DNA from: Pseudomonas sp. ADAK13
Lineage (GTDB): Bacteria; Pseudomonadota; Gammaproteobacteria; Pseudomonadales; Pseudomonadaceae
NCBI RefSeq assembly: GCF_012935715.1
Contig: NZ_CP052860.1
Span: 6,882,001 to 6,946,000, forward strand
DNA: 64,000 bases
Direction of reading: 5' to 3'
In this document: positions 10,496 to 18,434 of the stretch, piece by piece
Layout: each line of letters opens with the position of its first letter
How positions within the stretch are numbered: position 1 is the first letter of the stretch
Notes under the pieces: generated by a model
What the model was told of the DNA's origin: nothing
The model's database searches: none
The model's input: only the letters and a program-made list of their open reading frames with translations
Translations under genes and position numbers: made by a program

Positions 10496-11719
10496 ATGTT
10501 AAGCAAAGACACACCTGTGGCAGCCGGCACACCCGCCGTGCCGACCTACCGCTGGGCACTGATGCTGGTGACCAGTCTGTTCTTCCTCTGGGGCTTGTCC
10601 TACGGCTTGCTGGACGTCCTGAACAAGCATTTCCAGGAAGTCCTGCACGTCAGTAAGGCCCAGTCCGGGCTGTTGCAAGGCGCGTATTTCGGCGCGTACT
10701 TCCTGATCGCCCTGCCGGCGGGGCTGTTGATGGACCGCCACGGCTACAAGGCGGGGATCCTGCTGGGCTTGTGCCTGTATGCGGTGGGCGCATTGCTGTT
10801 CATGCCGGCGGCAGCGGCGGCGAGCTTTGCATTTTTTCTGTTCGCGCTGTTCGTCATCGCCTGCGGGCTGGGTTGCCTGGAGACCGCGGCCAACCCGTAC
10901 GCCACAGTGCTGGGTGAACCCCAGGGCGCCGAGCGACGGTTGAACCTGGCGCAGTCTTTCAACGGCCTGGGTCAGTTCTTCGGCCCGCTGATTGGCGGCG
11001 CGATGTTCTTCAGCGCCGGCAGCACACCGGCTTCGGACATGAGTTCGTTGCAGACCACCTATGTCGTCATCGCCGTTCTGGTGTTGCTGGTGGCGCTGTT
11101 GATCGCCCGTACGCCGCTGCCGGATCTACGCGCCCAGGAGCAGGCCCTGCAACCCGTGGCCGGCAAGGGGCTGTGGCAGTATCCGGAATTCGTCGGTGGG
11201 GTGATCACGCAGTTTTTCTACGTGGCGGCCCAGGTCGGGGTCGGTGCATTTTTCATCAACTACGTCACCGAACATTGGGCGCAGATGGGCAGCCAGCACG
11301 CGGCCTACCTGCTGTCGATCGCGATGCTGGCCTTCATGTGCGGGCGTTTTTTCAGTACCTGGTTGATGGGCCGCGTCAGCGCGCAGAAACTGTTGCTGAT
11401 TTACGCGCTGATCAACATCGCGCTGTGCGCGCTGGTGGTGATTGGGTTGGAGGGCATCTCGGTGATCGCGCTGATTGCGGTGTTCTTCTTCATGTCGATC
11501 ATGTTCCCGACGCTGTTCGCCATGGGCGTGAAAAACCTCGGCCCCCATACCAAGCGCGGCAGTTCGTTCATGATCATGGCGATTGTCGGCGGTGCGCTGA
11601 TGCCGTACCTGATGGGCAAGGTAGCGGACAACAGCACGGTTGCGCTGGCGTACCTGTTGCCGATGGGATGTTTCGTGATTGTGGCGGTGTATGCCCGTAG
11701 TCGCCTGCGCCATCAATGA
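10496..11719 (+). CDS. fucP: L-fucose:H+ symporter-like MFS permease
   Basis: A 407-residue membrane protein with about 12 hydrophobic segments, of the FHS family of the major facilitator superfamily (FucP/GluP type). Characteristic motifs are FFLWGLSYGLLDVLNKHF in helix 1, LQGAYFGAYFLIALPAGLLMD in helices 2-3, and CLETAANPYATVLG in helix 4. These are close to the FucP signature including the N-P residues. It would import L-fucose. It is the last gene of the seven-gene pathway operon, and a strong hairpin-forming inverted repeat follows it at 11735-11810. Confidence 0.85.
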   Translation: MLSKDTPVAAGTPAVPTYRWALMLVTSLFFLWGLSYGLLDVLNKHFQEVLHVSKAQSGLLQGAYFGAYFLIALPAGLLMDRHGYKAGILLGLCLYAVGALLFMPAAAAASFAFFLFALFVIACGLGCLETAANPYATVLGEPQGAERRLNLAQSFNGLGQFFGPLIGGAMFFSAGSTPASDMSSLQTTYVVIAVLVLLVALLIARTPLPDLRAQEQALQPVAGKGLWQYPEFVGGVITQFFYVAAQVGVGAFFINYVTEHWAQMGSQHAAYLLSIAMLAFMCGRFFSTWLMGRVSAQKLLLIYALINIALCALVVIGLEGISVIALIAVFFFMSIMFPTLFAMGVKNLGPHTKRGSSFMIMAIVGGALMPYLMGKVADNSTVALAYLLPMGCFVIVAVYARSRLRHQ

Positions 11720-11734
11720 GGCCGCTGGAGGGTC

Positions 11735-11810
11735 GGCCTGGAAGGTGGTAATCCGCCGCAAGAAGCCCGGGGTTCGCCAGTTCTCGCAGGGATTACGCAC
11801 CTTCCAGGCC
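11735..11810. repeat. Long inverted repeat downstream of the fucose permease gene
   Basis: The left arm (11735-11754) begins GGCCTGGAAGGTG. The right arm (11790-11810) is its reverse complement with a single extra base. The 35-nt interval can extend the stem further with mismatches and G-U pairs. There is no T-tract after it, so a classical Rho-independent terminator is not clear. It may be a processed 3' structure or a small RNA. The rest of the 285-bp gap (11720-12004) holds no gene I can support. Confidence 0.55.
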
Positions 11811-12004
11811 ACCTCGCACATCAAGCGATTACTCGTCCTACACGCTGATAGTGGTGGGAAAGGCCAATCGCGTTCCATGCTTCTGAAAAAATGGTTGGCT
11901 CGCTGTTCAGGCACGCCAAGGGAACCCGGCTCGCTCGATACGGCCTGATGTGCAAGGATGTTGCGCTGCACATCGTTCGTTGAACGCAAAACCAAGGATT
12001 TTTC

Positions 12005-13156
12005 ATGACTGCCATCAGCACCCCAGCGCCCGTGGTACCCGGGCGGCTGGAGCAAATGTCGACCCGCATCGCCTTTTTTATCGCAGGTTTCGGCATCGCC
12101 GCCTGGGCCCCGCTGGTACCTTATGCCAAGGCCCGCGCCCAACTCAATGAGGGCACCCTCGGTCTGTTGCTGCTGTGCCTGGGGGTGGGTTCGATGATCG
12201 CCATGCCCGTCGCGGGGGCCCTGGCATCGCGCTACGGTATCCGGCGCGTGGCCACCGGCGGGACCATTCTGATCTGCCTCGGCCTGCCGATGCTGGCCAC
12301 CGTCTCTTCCATTCCGTTGCTGATGGCCGCACTGTTTGTATTTGGTGCCGGTCTGGGCATGGTGGATTCCACCGTCAACCTGCAGGCGGTGATCGTCGAA
12401 CGGGTCAGCGGCAAGACCATGATGTCGGGCTTCCATGGGTTGTTCAGCCTGGGCGGGATCGTCGGTGCGGCAGGTGTCAGCGGGCTGCTGGGGCTGGGCT
12501 GGTCGCCGTTCCAGGCCACTCTCGCCGTCATCGTCGTGATGGCGGTGGCCTTGCTCAAGGCCGGGCCGCACTTGCTGCCCTACGGCAGTGAAAGCTCCGG
12601 GCCGGCCTTTGCCGTGCCCCACGGCGTGGTGCTGTTTATCGGTTGCCTGTGCTGCATTGTGTTTCTCGCCGAAGGCGCCGTGCTGGACTGGAGCGCGGTG
12701 TTCCTGAGTGCCGAGCGCGGCCTGGATGAAGCCTATGCGGGCCTGGGCTACGCAGCCTTTGCCTTGACCATGACCGTCGGTCGCCTGACCGGCGACCGGA
12801 TTGTCCGGCGCCTGGGCGCCACCCGGGTGATCGTCTTCGGCGGCGCCCTCGCCGCAGCCGGCATGCTGCTGGCCACGCTGTTCCCGGCGTGGGAAACCGC
12901 CCTGCTGGGGTATGCGCTGGTAGGTGCCGGGTGTTCGAACATCGTCCCGGTGTTGTACACCGCCGTCGGCAAGCAGACCGTCATGCCGGAACACATTGCG
13001 GTGCCCGCCATCACCACCCTGGGTTATGCGGGCATTCTTGCCGGCCCTGCGGTCATCGGCTTTATCGCCCACGGCAGCAGCCTGAGCACGGCCTTTGTGC
13101 TGATCGCCGTGTTGCTGATCGGTGTGGCGATCAGCGGAAAGATACTGCGGGTATAA
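12005..13156 (+). CDS. MFS transporter (YbjJ-like)
   Basis: A 383-residue major facilitator superfamily protein with about 12 predicted transmembrane segments. The N-terminal half has GALASRYGIRRVATGG after helix 2, matching the MFS loop motif. HGLFSLGGIVGAAG lies in the middle, a pattern of the YbjJ/fucose-permease-like branch. The substrate is unknown. It is transcribed in the same direction as the fucose operon but is separated from it by 285 bp and an inverted repeat, so it is probably an independent unit. The ATG follows an AAGGA-like site. Confidence 0.8.
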   Translation: MTAISTPAPVVPGRLEQMSTRIAFFIAGFGIAAWAPLVPYAKARAQLNEGTLGLLLLCLGVGSMIAMPVAGALASRYGIRRVATGGTILICLGLPMLATVSSIPLLMAALFVFGAGLGMVDSTVNLQAVIVERVSGKTMMSGFHGLFSLGGIVGAAGVSGLLGLGWSPFQATLAVIVVMAVALLKAGPHLLPYGSESSGPAFAVPHGVVLFIGCLCCIVFLAEGAVLDWSAVFLSAERGLDEAYAGLGYAAFALTMTVGRLTGDRIVRRLGATRVIVFGGALAAAGMLLATLFPAWETALLGYALVGAGCSNIVPVLYTAVGKQTVMPEHIAVPAITTLGYAGILAGPAVIGFIAHGSSLSTAFVLIAVLLIGVAISGKILRV

Positions 13157-13170
13157 CCGGCATTCCCCTA

Positions 13171-13191
13171 CCGCCTCCTACCGTGAGGCGG
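13171..13191. terminator. Hairpin between convergent genes
   Basis: CCGCCTC and GAGGCGG form a perfect 7-bp stem with a 7-nt loop in the 45-bp gap between the convergent MFS gene and the HrpK-like gene. No clear T-tract follows on either strand, so the terminator call is tentative. Confidence 0.45.
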
Positions 13192-13201
13192 CACCCGGGG
13201 C

Positions 13202-13816
13202 TTATCGGTTTTTGTGGTGCTCAAGCCAGCGATCAAGGGTTTTGTTGCTGAGCCAGCCCGCCTGATGATGACTGCCAAACATCCGCAGGCCACCGCCATG
13301 GGCGCTTTCCAGTGACTGGAGCAACCCGGGGCGGTCGACAATATTCTTCGCCATATACACCTGCTGTTCATCGTATTTCTTCCGCGCCAGCCCTGTGGCG
13401 GGGTCCAGGACCGGTTCACCGTGACCATCGAGCTCGTCCGGGTCCTTGCTCATGGCAACCAGCAACTCAATGTTGACGTAGCCGATGTGTTCAAAGAACC
13501 CCTTGCGGTCCCGGGACCTGTCACGCAACTCGGTAAACATCGCCTTGAACACCCGCACGAGTTCAGCGTTGCTCTTGGCGTGGAAAGGGTCCGGGCTGAA
13601 GGCACTCGGATCGCTGTTGCCGAACACCACACTCTCGGCCTGCGCCAGGCTTTGCGTGGTGATGTAGCCATCCTGATCGGTGATCGCATCGATCAGGCGC
13701 GGGCGCTGGACAAGCGCCTTGGCCAACAAAATCGCACGGTCGAACTTCTGATTGTCGCCGACTCTTTTGGCGGCGATTCGCTGCAGCGAAGACAGCCTCA
13801 GTCCGTCACGTTTCAT
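13202..13816 (-). CDS. HrpK/NolX-like repeat protein, C-terminal part of a split gene
   Basis: A 204-residue frame without signal peptide or membrane segments. It contains most of one repeat of about 85 residues (LQRIAAKRVG ... ILLAKALVQRPRLIDAITDQDGYITTQSL) and a diverged second one ending NKTLDRWL. The same repeat occurs in the proteins at 14736-15716 and 37190-38173, and includes an EF-hand-like DxDGxI element. The frame begins in mid-repeat. The missing first helix (ELVKALKISFATLKEL) is encoded at the end of the overlapping upstream frame 13806-14153, so this looks like the C-terminal half of one frameshifted gene. Its ATG has only a poor ribosome binding site. A T3SS helper or effector role is inferred from the hrp box. 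Confidence 0.55.
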   Translation of the reverse strand: MKRDGLRLSSLQRIAAKRVGDNQKFDRAILLAKALVQRPRLIDAITDQDGYITTQSLAQAESVVFGNSDPSAFSPDPFHAKSNAELVRVFKAMFTELRDRSRDRKGFFEHIGYVNIELLVAMSKDPDELDGHGEPVLDPATGLARKKYDEQQVYMAKNIVDRPGLLQSLESAHGGGLRMFGSHHQAGWLSNKTLDRWLEHHKNR

Positions 13817-14153
13817 GGAGTTCTTTCAGCGTGGCAAAACTGATTTTCAACGCTTTCACCAACTCGCTGTCCGGCAGGTGAAGGTTGGGATTGGGCTGGC
13901 CGGCGCGCGGGGCAACACCGTTCTGCAGCGTTCGATGATGCGGCACGACTTCATAGGGCCTGGCCGACCGCAACGGTGGCCGGTAACCGGAAGAACGAAC
14001 AGACGTGGCGCCGGGTGAGTGGCTGGCTTGTCGGCCACCACCCGTGGCTTCACTTGAAGCGGCCTGGACAGTGCGCAATGCCTCATCCGGTGTTGCGTCA
14101 AACCGGCCTGTACCGCCGGGCTGCAGGTAGCCTGACCCGCCATCAATTCTCAT
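13806..14153 (-). CDS. N-terminal part of split HrpK-like gene, hrp-box controlled
   Basis: A 115-residue frame whose ATG at 14153 has a strong ribosome binding site (GGTGGAG, 7 bp spacing) and a hrp box about 90 bp upstream. The N-terminal 85 residues are Ser/Gly/Pro/Arg-rich and low in acidic residues, as in type III secretion signals. The last 20 residues (DSELVKALKISFATLKEL) match the first helix of the repeat seen in the two paralogues. The frame stops inside the ATGAAACGTGA overlap with the next frame, which continues the repeat. Either the gene is broken by a one-base indel, or the overlap represents coupling or frameshifting. Confidence 0.55.
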   Translation of the reverse strand: MRIDGGSGYLQPGGTGRFDATPDEALRTVQAASSEATGGGRQASHSPGATSVRSSGYRPPLRSARPYEVVPHHRTLQNGVAPRAGQPNPNLHLPDSELVKALKISFATLKELHET

Positions 14154-14242
14154 GTTTTATCTCCACCAATTTTAGATCCACGCTTGCCGCTTCATCACAC
14201 CCGGTGACAGCCGTATCGCGCGCGCGACCAACAAGCCAAAGA

Positions 14243-14270
14243 TCTGTGGTGCGCGGGCGGCGATGGTTCC
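14243..14270 (-). promoter_or_regulatory. hrp box (HrpL-dependent promoter)
   Basis: On the minus strand the sequence reads GGAACC, 15 nt, CCACAGA. This is an exact match to the HrpL ECF-sigma promoter consensus GGAACC-N15/16-CCACNNA. It lies about 90 bp upstream of the ATG at 14153 and in the right orientation. Confidence 0.85.
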
Positions 14271-14314
14271 GCAGTCGCGAAGTGTTCCAATGACAACATG
14301 TAAAAACCGAAAAC

Positions 14315-14641
14315 TCAGTCAGCTTTTCGTGCCTGCGGCGCCCCCGGTTTCGCCGCCTGCCAAAGGCGTTTGATCGCGCCGACCATAGCCCCCAGCACTG
14401 AGCACAACGGGCTTGGCACAGACGCTTGGGTGGAAGGCAACTGCCCCTGGGGCAACATGCCTTTGATGAAGTCGTCAGCAGCCGGGGCCTGAAACTTGCG
14501 CTGCCCCGTGAAGTTCTTCACGCGCCGGGCTTCGGCACCCTCTTCATGTGTGTTGCCCGGCGGCAAGGCCGCTGTGCCCGCCGGCGGATTACAGGCTGGC
14601 CGGGAGCCGGGATTGCGCGATCCAAACGACGTTGAATTCAT
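14315..14641 (-). CDS. Small hypothetical protein in the HrpL-associated unit
   Basis: A 108-residue frame 94 bp downstream of the HrpK-like gene on the same strand. It has a Ser/Pro/Asn/Ala-rich N-terminus (for example SRNPGSRPACNPPAGTAALPP) without a signal peptide and a weakly hydrophobic helical segment near residue 85. The composition resembles type III secreted N-termini. I do not recognise the family. No separate hrp box was found in the 94-bp gap, so it would depend on the promoter at 15810-15838. The ribosome binding site (AGGG) is weak. It could be non-coding. Confidence 0.4.
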   Translation of the reverse strand: MNSTSFGSRNPGSRPACNPPAGTAALPPGNTHEEGAEARRVKNFTGQRKFQAPAADDFIKGMLPQGQLPSTQASVPSPLCSVLGAMVGAIKRLWQAAKPGAPQARKAD

Positions 14642-14735
14642 GTCTGAGCCCTGGCGGGGAGTTTAAACACAGTGGAATGATCAACGCGGGAAATCGCGCC
14701 ACGAAGGGTTCGCGGCGTGATCGGGTTCAACGGGT

Positions 14736-15716
14736 TTAGCGCGACAACCAGCGCAGGGCGTCCTTGACGATCTTGCCGTCGTTATCCCGGCTGCCGATAT
14801 TGTCCATTTGCTTCAACAGGCTGGAGCGTTGGGTAACTTCCCGGGCCAACTGGATGAGCGAGTCCTGCCTTGGGTTCCCGGTCAAAGGCGATGCGGCCAT
14901 GCGTTGCAGGTCTTTGATACTGATGGAGCTGCTCCAGAAACCGCCCTTCAGGGCATTGAAGTCCTTCAACATCTGCTCGGCGATCTGTTTGTCGCTCTGG
15001 TACTTCAACGGGTTGTCGGAATTGAGCACGGCGTCGAGGTCTTGCCGGGTGATTCGACCATCCAGATTGCCGGTCCCGCCACGTCGATCAAAAGCCTGCA
15101 TCACCTCGGGACGGCGCAGCAGTTCCCGGGCCAAAAGGATGTTCTGGTCACTGGCCTCGTTACCGGTCAACCGTTTGCCCGCCACACTCTCCAGGCTTTC
15201 CCGAGTGACGTAGGACTTGCCCGGCGCCCTGAACGCGTTGAAGTTGTCCTTGAGCAACTCCCCCAGTTGATCGTTGCTGCGCCTCGAATAGTGGGGGTCC
15301 GGGCGACCGAAGCCAGGCTCGGGCTTGCCGGGGGTCGGACGGCAACACGCGGGATCTGGCCGGTGTGGATTGAAAGGGTCAGGACGGCCATAACCGGGGC
15401 CGGGACGGAAGGGGTTGAACATCGACGTCAGGCTATTCAGAAGCCCCTGCAACTGTCCAATCAGCCCACCCAGGAAGCTGTTGGGATTTGACGCAGGGAA
15501 TGAACCGGGGGCAAAGCCACGGGGATCCACAGTGCTCTGCACCTGCGGGCCGGCGAACATCGGGCCGGCTTTATTATCCGGGGTGCCGAAACTGACGGCG
15601 ACCGACTCTTGGCCGGAAGGTGAGCGTGTCAGCGTTAACGTGACGGTATCGGCCTTGGACTGCTCGGGTGTATTGGAGGAAGTGGAAGGGGATTGATTGA
15701 GTGAGGGTACCGACAT
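14736..15716 (-). CDS. HrpK/NolX-like repeat protein with hrp box, candidate T3SS helper
   Basis: A 326-residue protein. The N-terminal 60 residues are Ser/Thr/Pro/Gln-rich, as in type III secretion signals. Residues about 95-140 are a Pro/Gly/Arg-rich linker with repeats of the form GxGRPDP. The C-terminal half holds two repeats of about 85 residues: an amphipathic helix, a TRESLESVAGKRLTG segment, LLARELLRRPEVMQAFD, then an EF-hand-like NLDGRITRQDLDAV or DNDGKIV. The start at 15716 is preferred because a GGAG site sits 6 bp upstream; an ATG two codons earlier abuts that site. A consensus hrp box lies 94 bp upstream. I assign it to the HrpK/HrpF/NolX helper group from memory of the repeat pattern. 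Confidence 0.65.
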   Translation of the reverse strand: MSVPSLNQSPSTSSNTPEQSKADTVTLTLTRSPSGQESVAVSFGTPDNKAGPMFAGPQVQSTVDPRGFAPGSFPASNPNSFLGGLIGQLQGLLNSLTSMFNPFRPGPGYGRPDPFNPHRPDPACCRPTPGKPEPGFGRPDPHYSRRSNDQLGELLKDNFNAFRAPGKSYVTRESLESVAGKRLTGNEASDQNILLARELLRRPEVMQAFDRRGGTGNLDGRITRQDLDAVLNSDNPLKYQSDKQIAEQMLKDFNALKGGFWSSSISIKDLQRMAASPLTGNPRQDSLIQLAREVTQRSSLLKQMDNIGSRDNDGKIVKDALRWLSR

Positions 15717-15809
15717 AAGCATCTCCGGTTCGGCGTATTGACACGATTCACTCTCGGATCAAAGGCACCTCGACGATGCAAGGTATCCCATGGAAAGTGG
15801 GCACCTCCT

Positions 15810-15838
15810 TGTGTGGCAGACCTGTCGGATTCAGTTCC
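15810..15838 (-). promoter_or_regulatory. hrp box (HrpL-dependent promoter)
   Basis: The minus strand reads GGAACT, 16 nt, CCACACA, matching the HrpL consensus with the common GGAACY variant. The box ends 94 bp upstream of the HrpK-like start codon at 15716. Confidence 0.85.
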
Positions 15839-15881
15839 TGCGGACGCAGAAAATCGTTCGCAAAAGAGTAGGAAGAAAGGC

Positions 15882-15911
15882 TGTGGCGAGGAAGCGTGTC
15901 CCCTCGCCACA
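15882..15911. terminator. REP-like hairpin after the fecA-like gene
   Basis: TGTGGCGAGG and CCTCGCCACA form a 10-bp perfect stem about 20 bp downstream of the receptor gene stop. It resembles Pseudomonas REP palindromes and could end the fec transcript. Confidence 0.5.
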
Positions 15912-15932
15912 AAGAACTACCGATACCAGGGA

Positions 15933-18338
15933 TCAGAACCCTACGCTGGCCTGCACAAAGAATGTGCGCGGTTCGCCCAGGTAAATCCCCGAGTTGTTGT
16001 CGCTGGAGCGGGTGTAATGCTCCTGGTTGAATACGTTCTTGACCCCAACGCCCAGCTTCAGGTTCGACAGCTGCGCACCGAAGTCATAACCGCTGCGCAC
16101 GTTGACCGAAACATAGCCGGGAATATCCCCGTACTGGCCGTCGGCAGTCGGCTGGGTGATATAGGTGGTACCGGTGCCCGGCGCACGCTGGCCGGACTGC
16201 GCGTAGACGTCCAGGTTGTGGGTCCAGTGGTTGACGTCGTAGCGCAGCCCAACGGTGGCCACTTCACGGGAGTACAGCGGCAAGTCGCGGCCCTTGAAGG
16301 CAACGTCGCCTTCGGAGGTAGCCTTGGTGTAAGTAAAGCCGGCGTTGGCGGTCAGGCCGTCGAGGCGCGGGTCCAGGTTCGACAGGTCGTAGTGGGCCGA
16401 GGCTTCGATACCTTCGTGCTTGGTGGCGCCGAGGTTGGTCCAGCCCACATCGTTGCTGACGTATTGCAGCTCGTCCGAGAAGTCGATGTAGAACAACGTC
16501 ACTTCGCCGCCCCAGACGTTGTCGTTGTAGCGGGTACCGATCTCGTAGGTCTTGGCTTTTTCCGGGTTCAGGCCGTTCGCGGTCTGGTCGCCGTTACCGC
16601 CCTGGCCCAGCTGGAAGTACTGCAGGCTGCCGAAGGACGTTTCGTAGTTGGCGAACAGTTTCCAGGCATCGGAGACGTGGTACATCACGCTCAGGGCCGG
16701 CAGCGGTTCGTTGTTGTGGATCTCGCGGCGCTTCTCCTGAACCATCGCGCCGTTCAGGCCCACCACCGGGCGGTCGTGCCATTCGGTGCGGATCTGCTCA
16801 AAGCGAATGCCCGGGGTGACGGTCCATTTGCCGATATCAATCTTGTTATCGATATAGAACGAGTTGGCCTCGGTGCCACCGGTACGGTCCTGGTAAACGT
16901 GGCCGTCACTCTGGCCCACAGGCGTCGGCACGTTGTTGACCAGCGCCAGGCTGGTGGCCTGCTCGTGCATGCCTTCCTTGAGGTAACGATACCCGACGCT
17001 GACTTCCTGGGTGCTCGGCCCCACGTCAAACACATGGGACACCCGCGGCTCGATGCCGAAGGTGTAGTAGGTGCGCGGGTAGGAACCCAGGGTCTTCAGG
17101 TCGCGGTTGGCGATGTTGCTGCCGCGGAAACTGTCGGAGTAGTAGGTCAGCACTTCAGCCTGGGTGCGGTCGTCGATCTGCCGGATGTACTTGAACGACA
17201 TATCCTTGCGCCGGCCATTGAAGTTGTCCCAGTCACGCACCGATTGATACGGGTTGGCGTCGTACTGCTTCTGGGTCAGGCCACCGGGCATGTCAGCGCT
17301 GGCGTCGTAGTAGTGGAAGTTCAGCGAGAAATCGTCTTGATCGGTCGGCGCCCAGTGGGTCTTGAAGATCACGTCGTCGATGTCGTTGGAGTTGTTGCGG
17401 TCGCGGTAGCCGTCACCCTTGGTCCCGGAATACAGCAACGCAGCGCCGATACCGTTGTCGGCAGTGCCGCCGATGAAGGCGTTTTCAATGTGTTTCCAGC
17501 CGCCGTGCGCTGCGGTTTCCAGCGTGGTGCCGACTTCACCGGAAAACTTTTCCGGGATGGCACGGGTCACGAAGTTGATCACGCCGCCGACGTTCTGTGG
17601 CCCATAACGCACGGAACCCGCGCCGCGAACCACGTCGATGCTGTCGAGGTTGCCCGAGGAAATCGGTGCCATCGACAACTGCGGCTGACCGTACGGAGCA
17701 AATGCCGCCGGTACGCCATCGATCAAAACAGTGGAGCGCGGAGACAGGCGCGACGTCAGCCCGCGTACGCCGACGTTAAGGGAAATATCGCTGCCGCCGG
17801 TGCCGTTGGCTTCCTGCACCTGCACACCGGGAATGCGCCGCAGCACGTCACCGACGTTCATCGCGCCCTGCTCCACCATGGCCTCACGGCGCACAACGGT
17901 ACGCGCGCCCGGGTGGTTCTGCACCACTTCGGCATTCGCGTCGCCCAGCCAGTCGCCGACCACCTTGATGTCGGTGGCGCCCAGCTCCAGCGGCGAACCC
18001 GCCTCACCGGTGCCCTTGGCGAGCGGGCGCAAGGTCACGGAGCCGGCATCGATCTGGTAATCCAGGCCGCTGCCTTGCAGCAATTGGCGCAGGGCTTGCT
18101 CCGGCGACAGGTTGCCGTCCACGGCCGGGGCTTGTTTGCCGGCCACCATGTCGGGGCTGAAAAACACTTGCAGGGACGTTTGCTGGCCCAACTGGCTCAA
18201 GGCCGAGCCCAGGGACTGGGCCTGGATATGAATCGCGTCGTCGGCATAGGCAGCCGGCAGTGCGGCGCTGACGGCCAGGGCGAGGGCAAGGGGTGCCCAG
18301 CGGGATGATTTATTGTTTTTCACGGCGAGTTTTTTCAC
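15933..18338 (-). CDS. fecA: TonB-dependent outer-membrane receptor with signalling domain (FecA-like)
   Basis: An 801-residue outer-membrane receptor if started at the GTG at 18338, which gives a normal signal peptide (KK...LALALAVSAALPAAYA). A longer TTG-initiated frame (18404) has no leader-like sequence. Residues about 40-105 after the signal form a secretin/TonB N-terminal signalling domain (HIQAQSLGSALSQLGQQTSL). This domain passes a surface signal to the FecR-like anti-sigma factor. A plug domain follows (VRGLTSRLSPRSTVLIDGVP, GAGSVRYGPQNVGGVINFVT) and then a beta-barrel ending in a C-terminal aromatic residue. TSFGSLQYFQLGQGG resembles ferric-dicitrate receptors. Together with the upstream fecI-fecR pair this is an iron-regulated cell-surface signalling system. 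Substrate specificity (citrate) is likely but unproven. Confidence 0.8.
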   Translation of the reverse strand: MKKLAVKNNKSSRWAPLALALAVSAALPAAYADDAIHIQAQSLGSALSQLGQQTSLQVFFSPDMVAGKQAPAVDGNLSPEQALRQLLQGSGLDYQIDAGSVTLRPLAKGTGEAGSPLELGATDIKVVGDWLGDANAEVVQNHPGARTVVRREAMVEQGAMNVGDVLRRIPGVQVQEANGTGGSDISLNVGVRGLTSRLSPRSTVLIDGVPAAFAPYGQPQLSMAPISSGNLDSIDVVRGAGSVRYGPQNVGGVINFVTRAIPEKFSGEVGTTLETAAHGGWKHIENAFIGGTADNGIGAALLYSGTKGDGYRDRNNSNDIDDVIFKTHWAPTDQDDFSLNFHYYDASADMPGGLTQKQYDANPYQSVRDWDNFNGRRKDMSFKYIRQIDDRTQAEVLTYYSDSFRGSNIANRDLKTLGSYPRTYYTFGIEPRVSHVFDVGPSTQEVSVGYRYLKEGMHEQATSLALVNNVPTPVGQSDGHVYQDRTGGTEANSFYIDNKIDIGKWTVTPGIRFEQIRTEWHDRPVVGLNGAMVQEKRREIHNNEPLPALSVMYHVSDAWKLFANYETSFGSLQYFQLGQGGNGDQTANGLNPEKAKTYEIGTRYNDNVWGGEVTLFYIDFSDELQYVSNDVGWTNLGATKHEGIEASAHYDLSNLDPRLDGLTANAGFTYTKATSEGDVAFKGRDLPLYSREVATVGLRYDVNHWTHNLDVYAQSGQRAPGTGTTYITQPTADGQYGDIPGYVSVNVRSGYDFGAQLSNLKLGVGVKNVFNQEHYTRSSDNNSGIYLGEPRTFFVQASVGF

Positions 18339-18434
18339 GTCGAACGGAGTCCTGTGATCGCAAGAGAGTGCGGCTGTTAATGCAAACCAGTTGCAGTTGC
18401 ACAAGAAGACGAAGAACTCGGAAAAAACCTGAAT

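Noticed and set aside
11679..11948. 89-codon plus-strand frame after fucP
   Set aside because: It overlaps the permease end and runs through the inverted repeat; composition is not protein-like.
11126..13072. 648-codon minus-strand frame
   Set aside because: It is antisense to two MFS genes; its His/Gln/Arg-rich translation is typical of the complement of high-GC coding sequence and has no family resemblance.
14642..14735. Possible fourth hrp box before the 108-codon gene
   Set aside because: The nearest match (ACAGTGG on the plus strand) breaks the consensus and has no GGAAC element at the right distance.
15738..18308. 856-codon plus-strand frame
   Set aside because: It is antisense to the fecA-like receptor gene, which has signal peptide, plug and barrel motifs.
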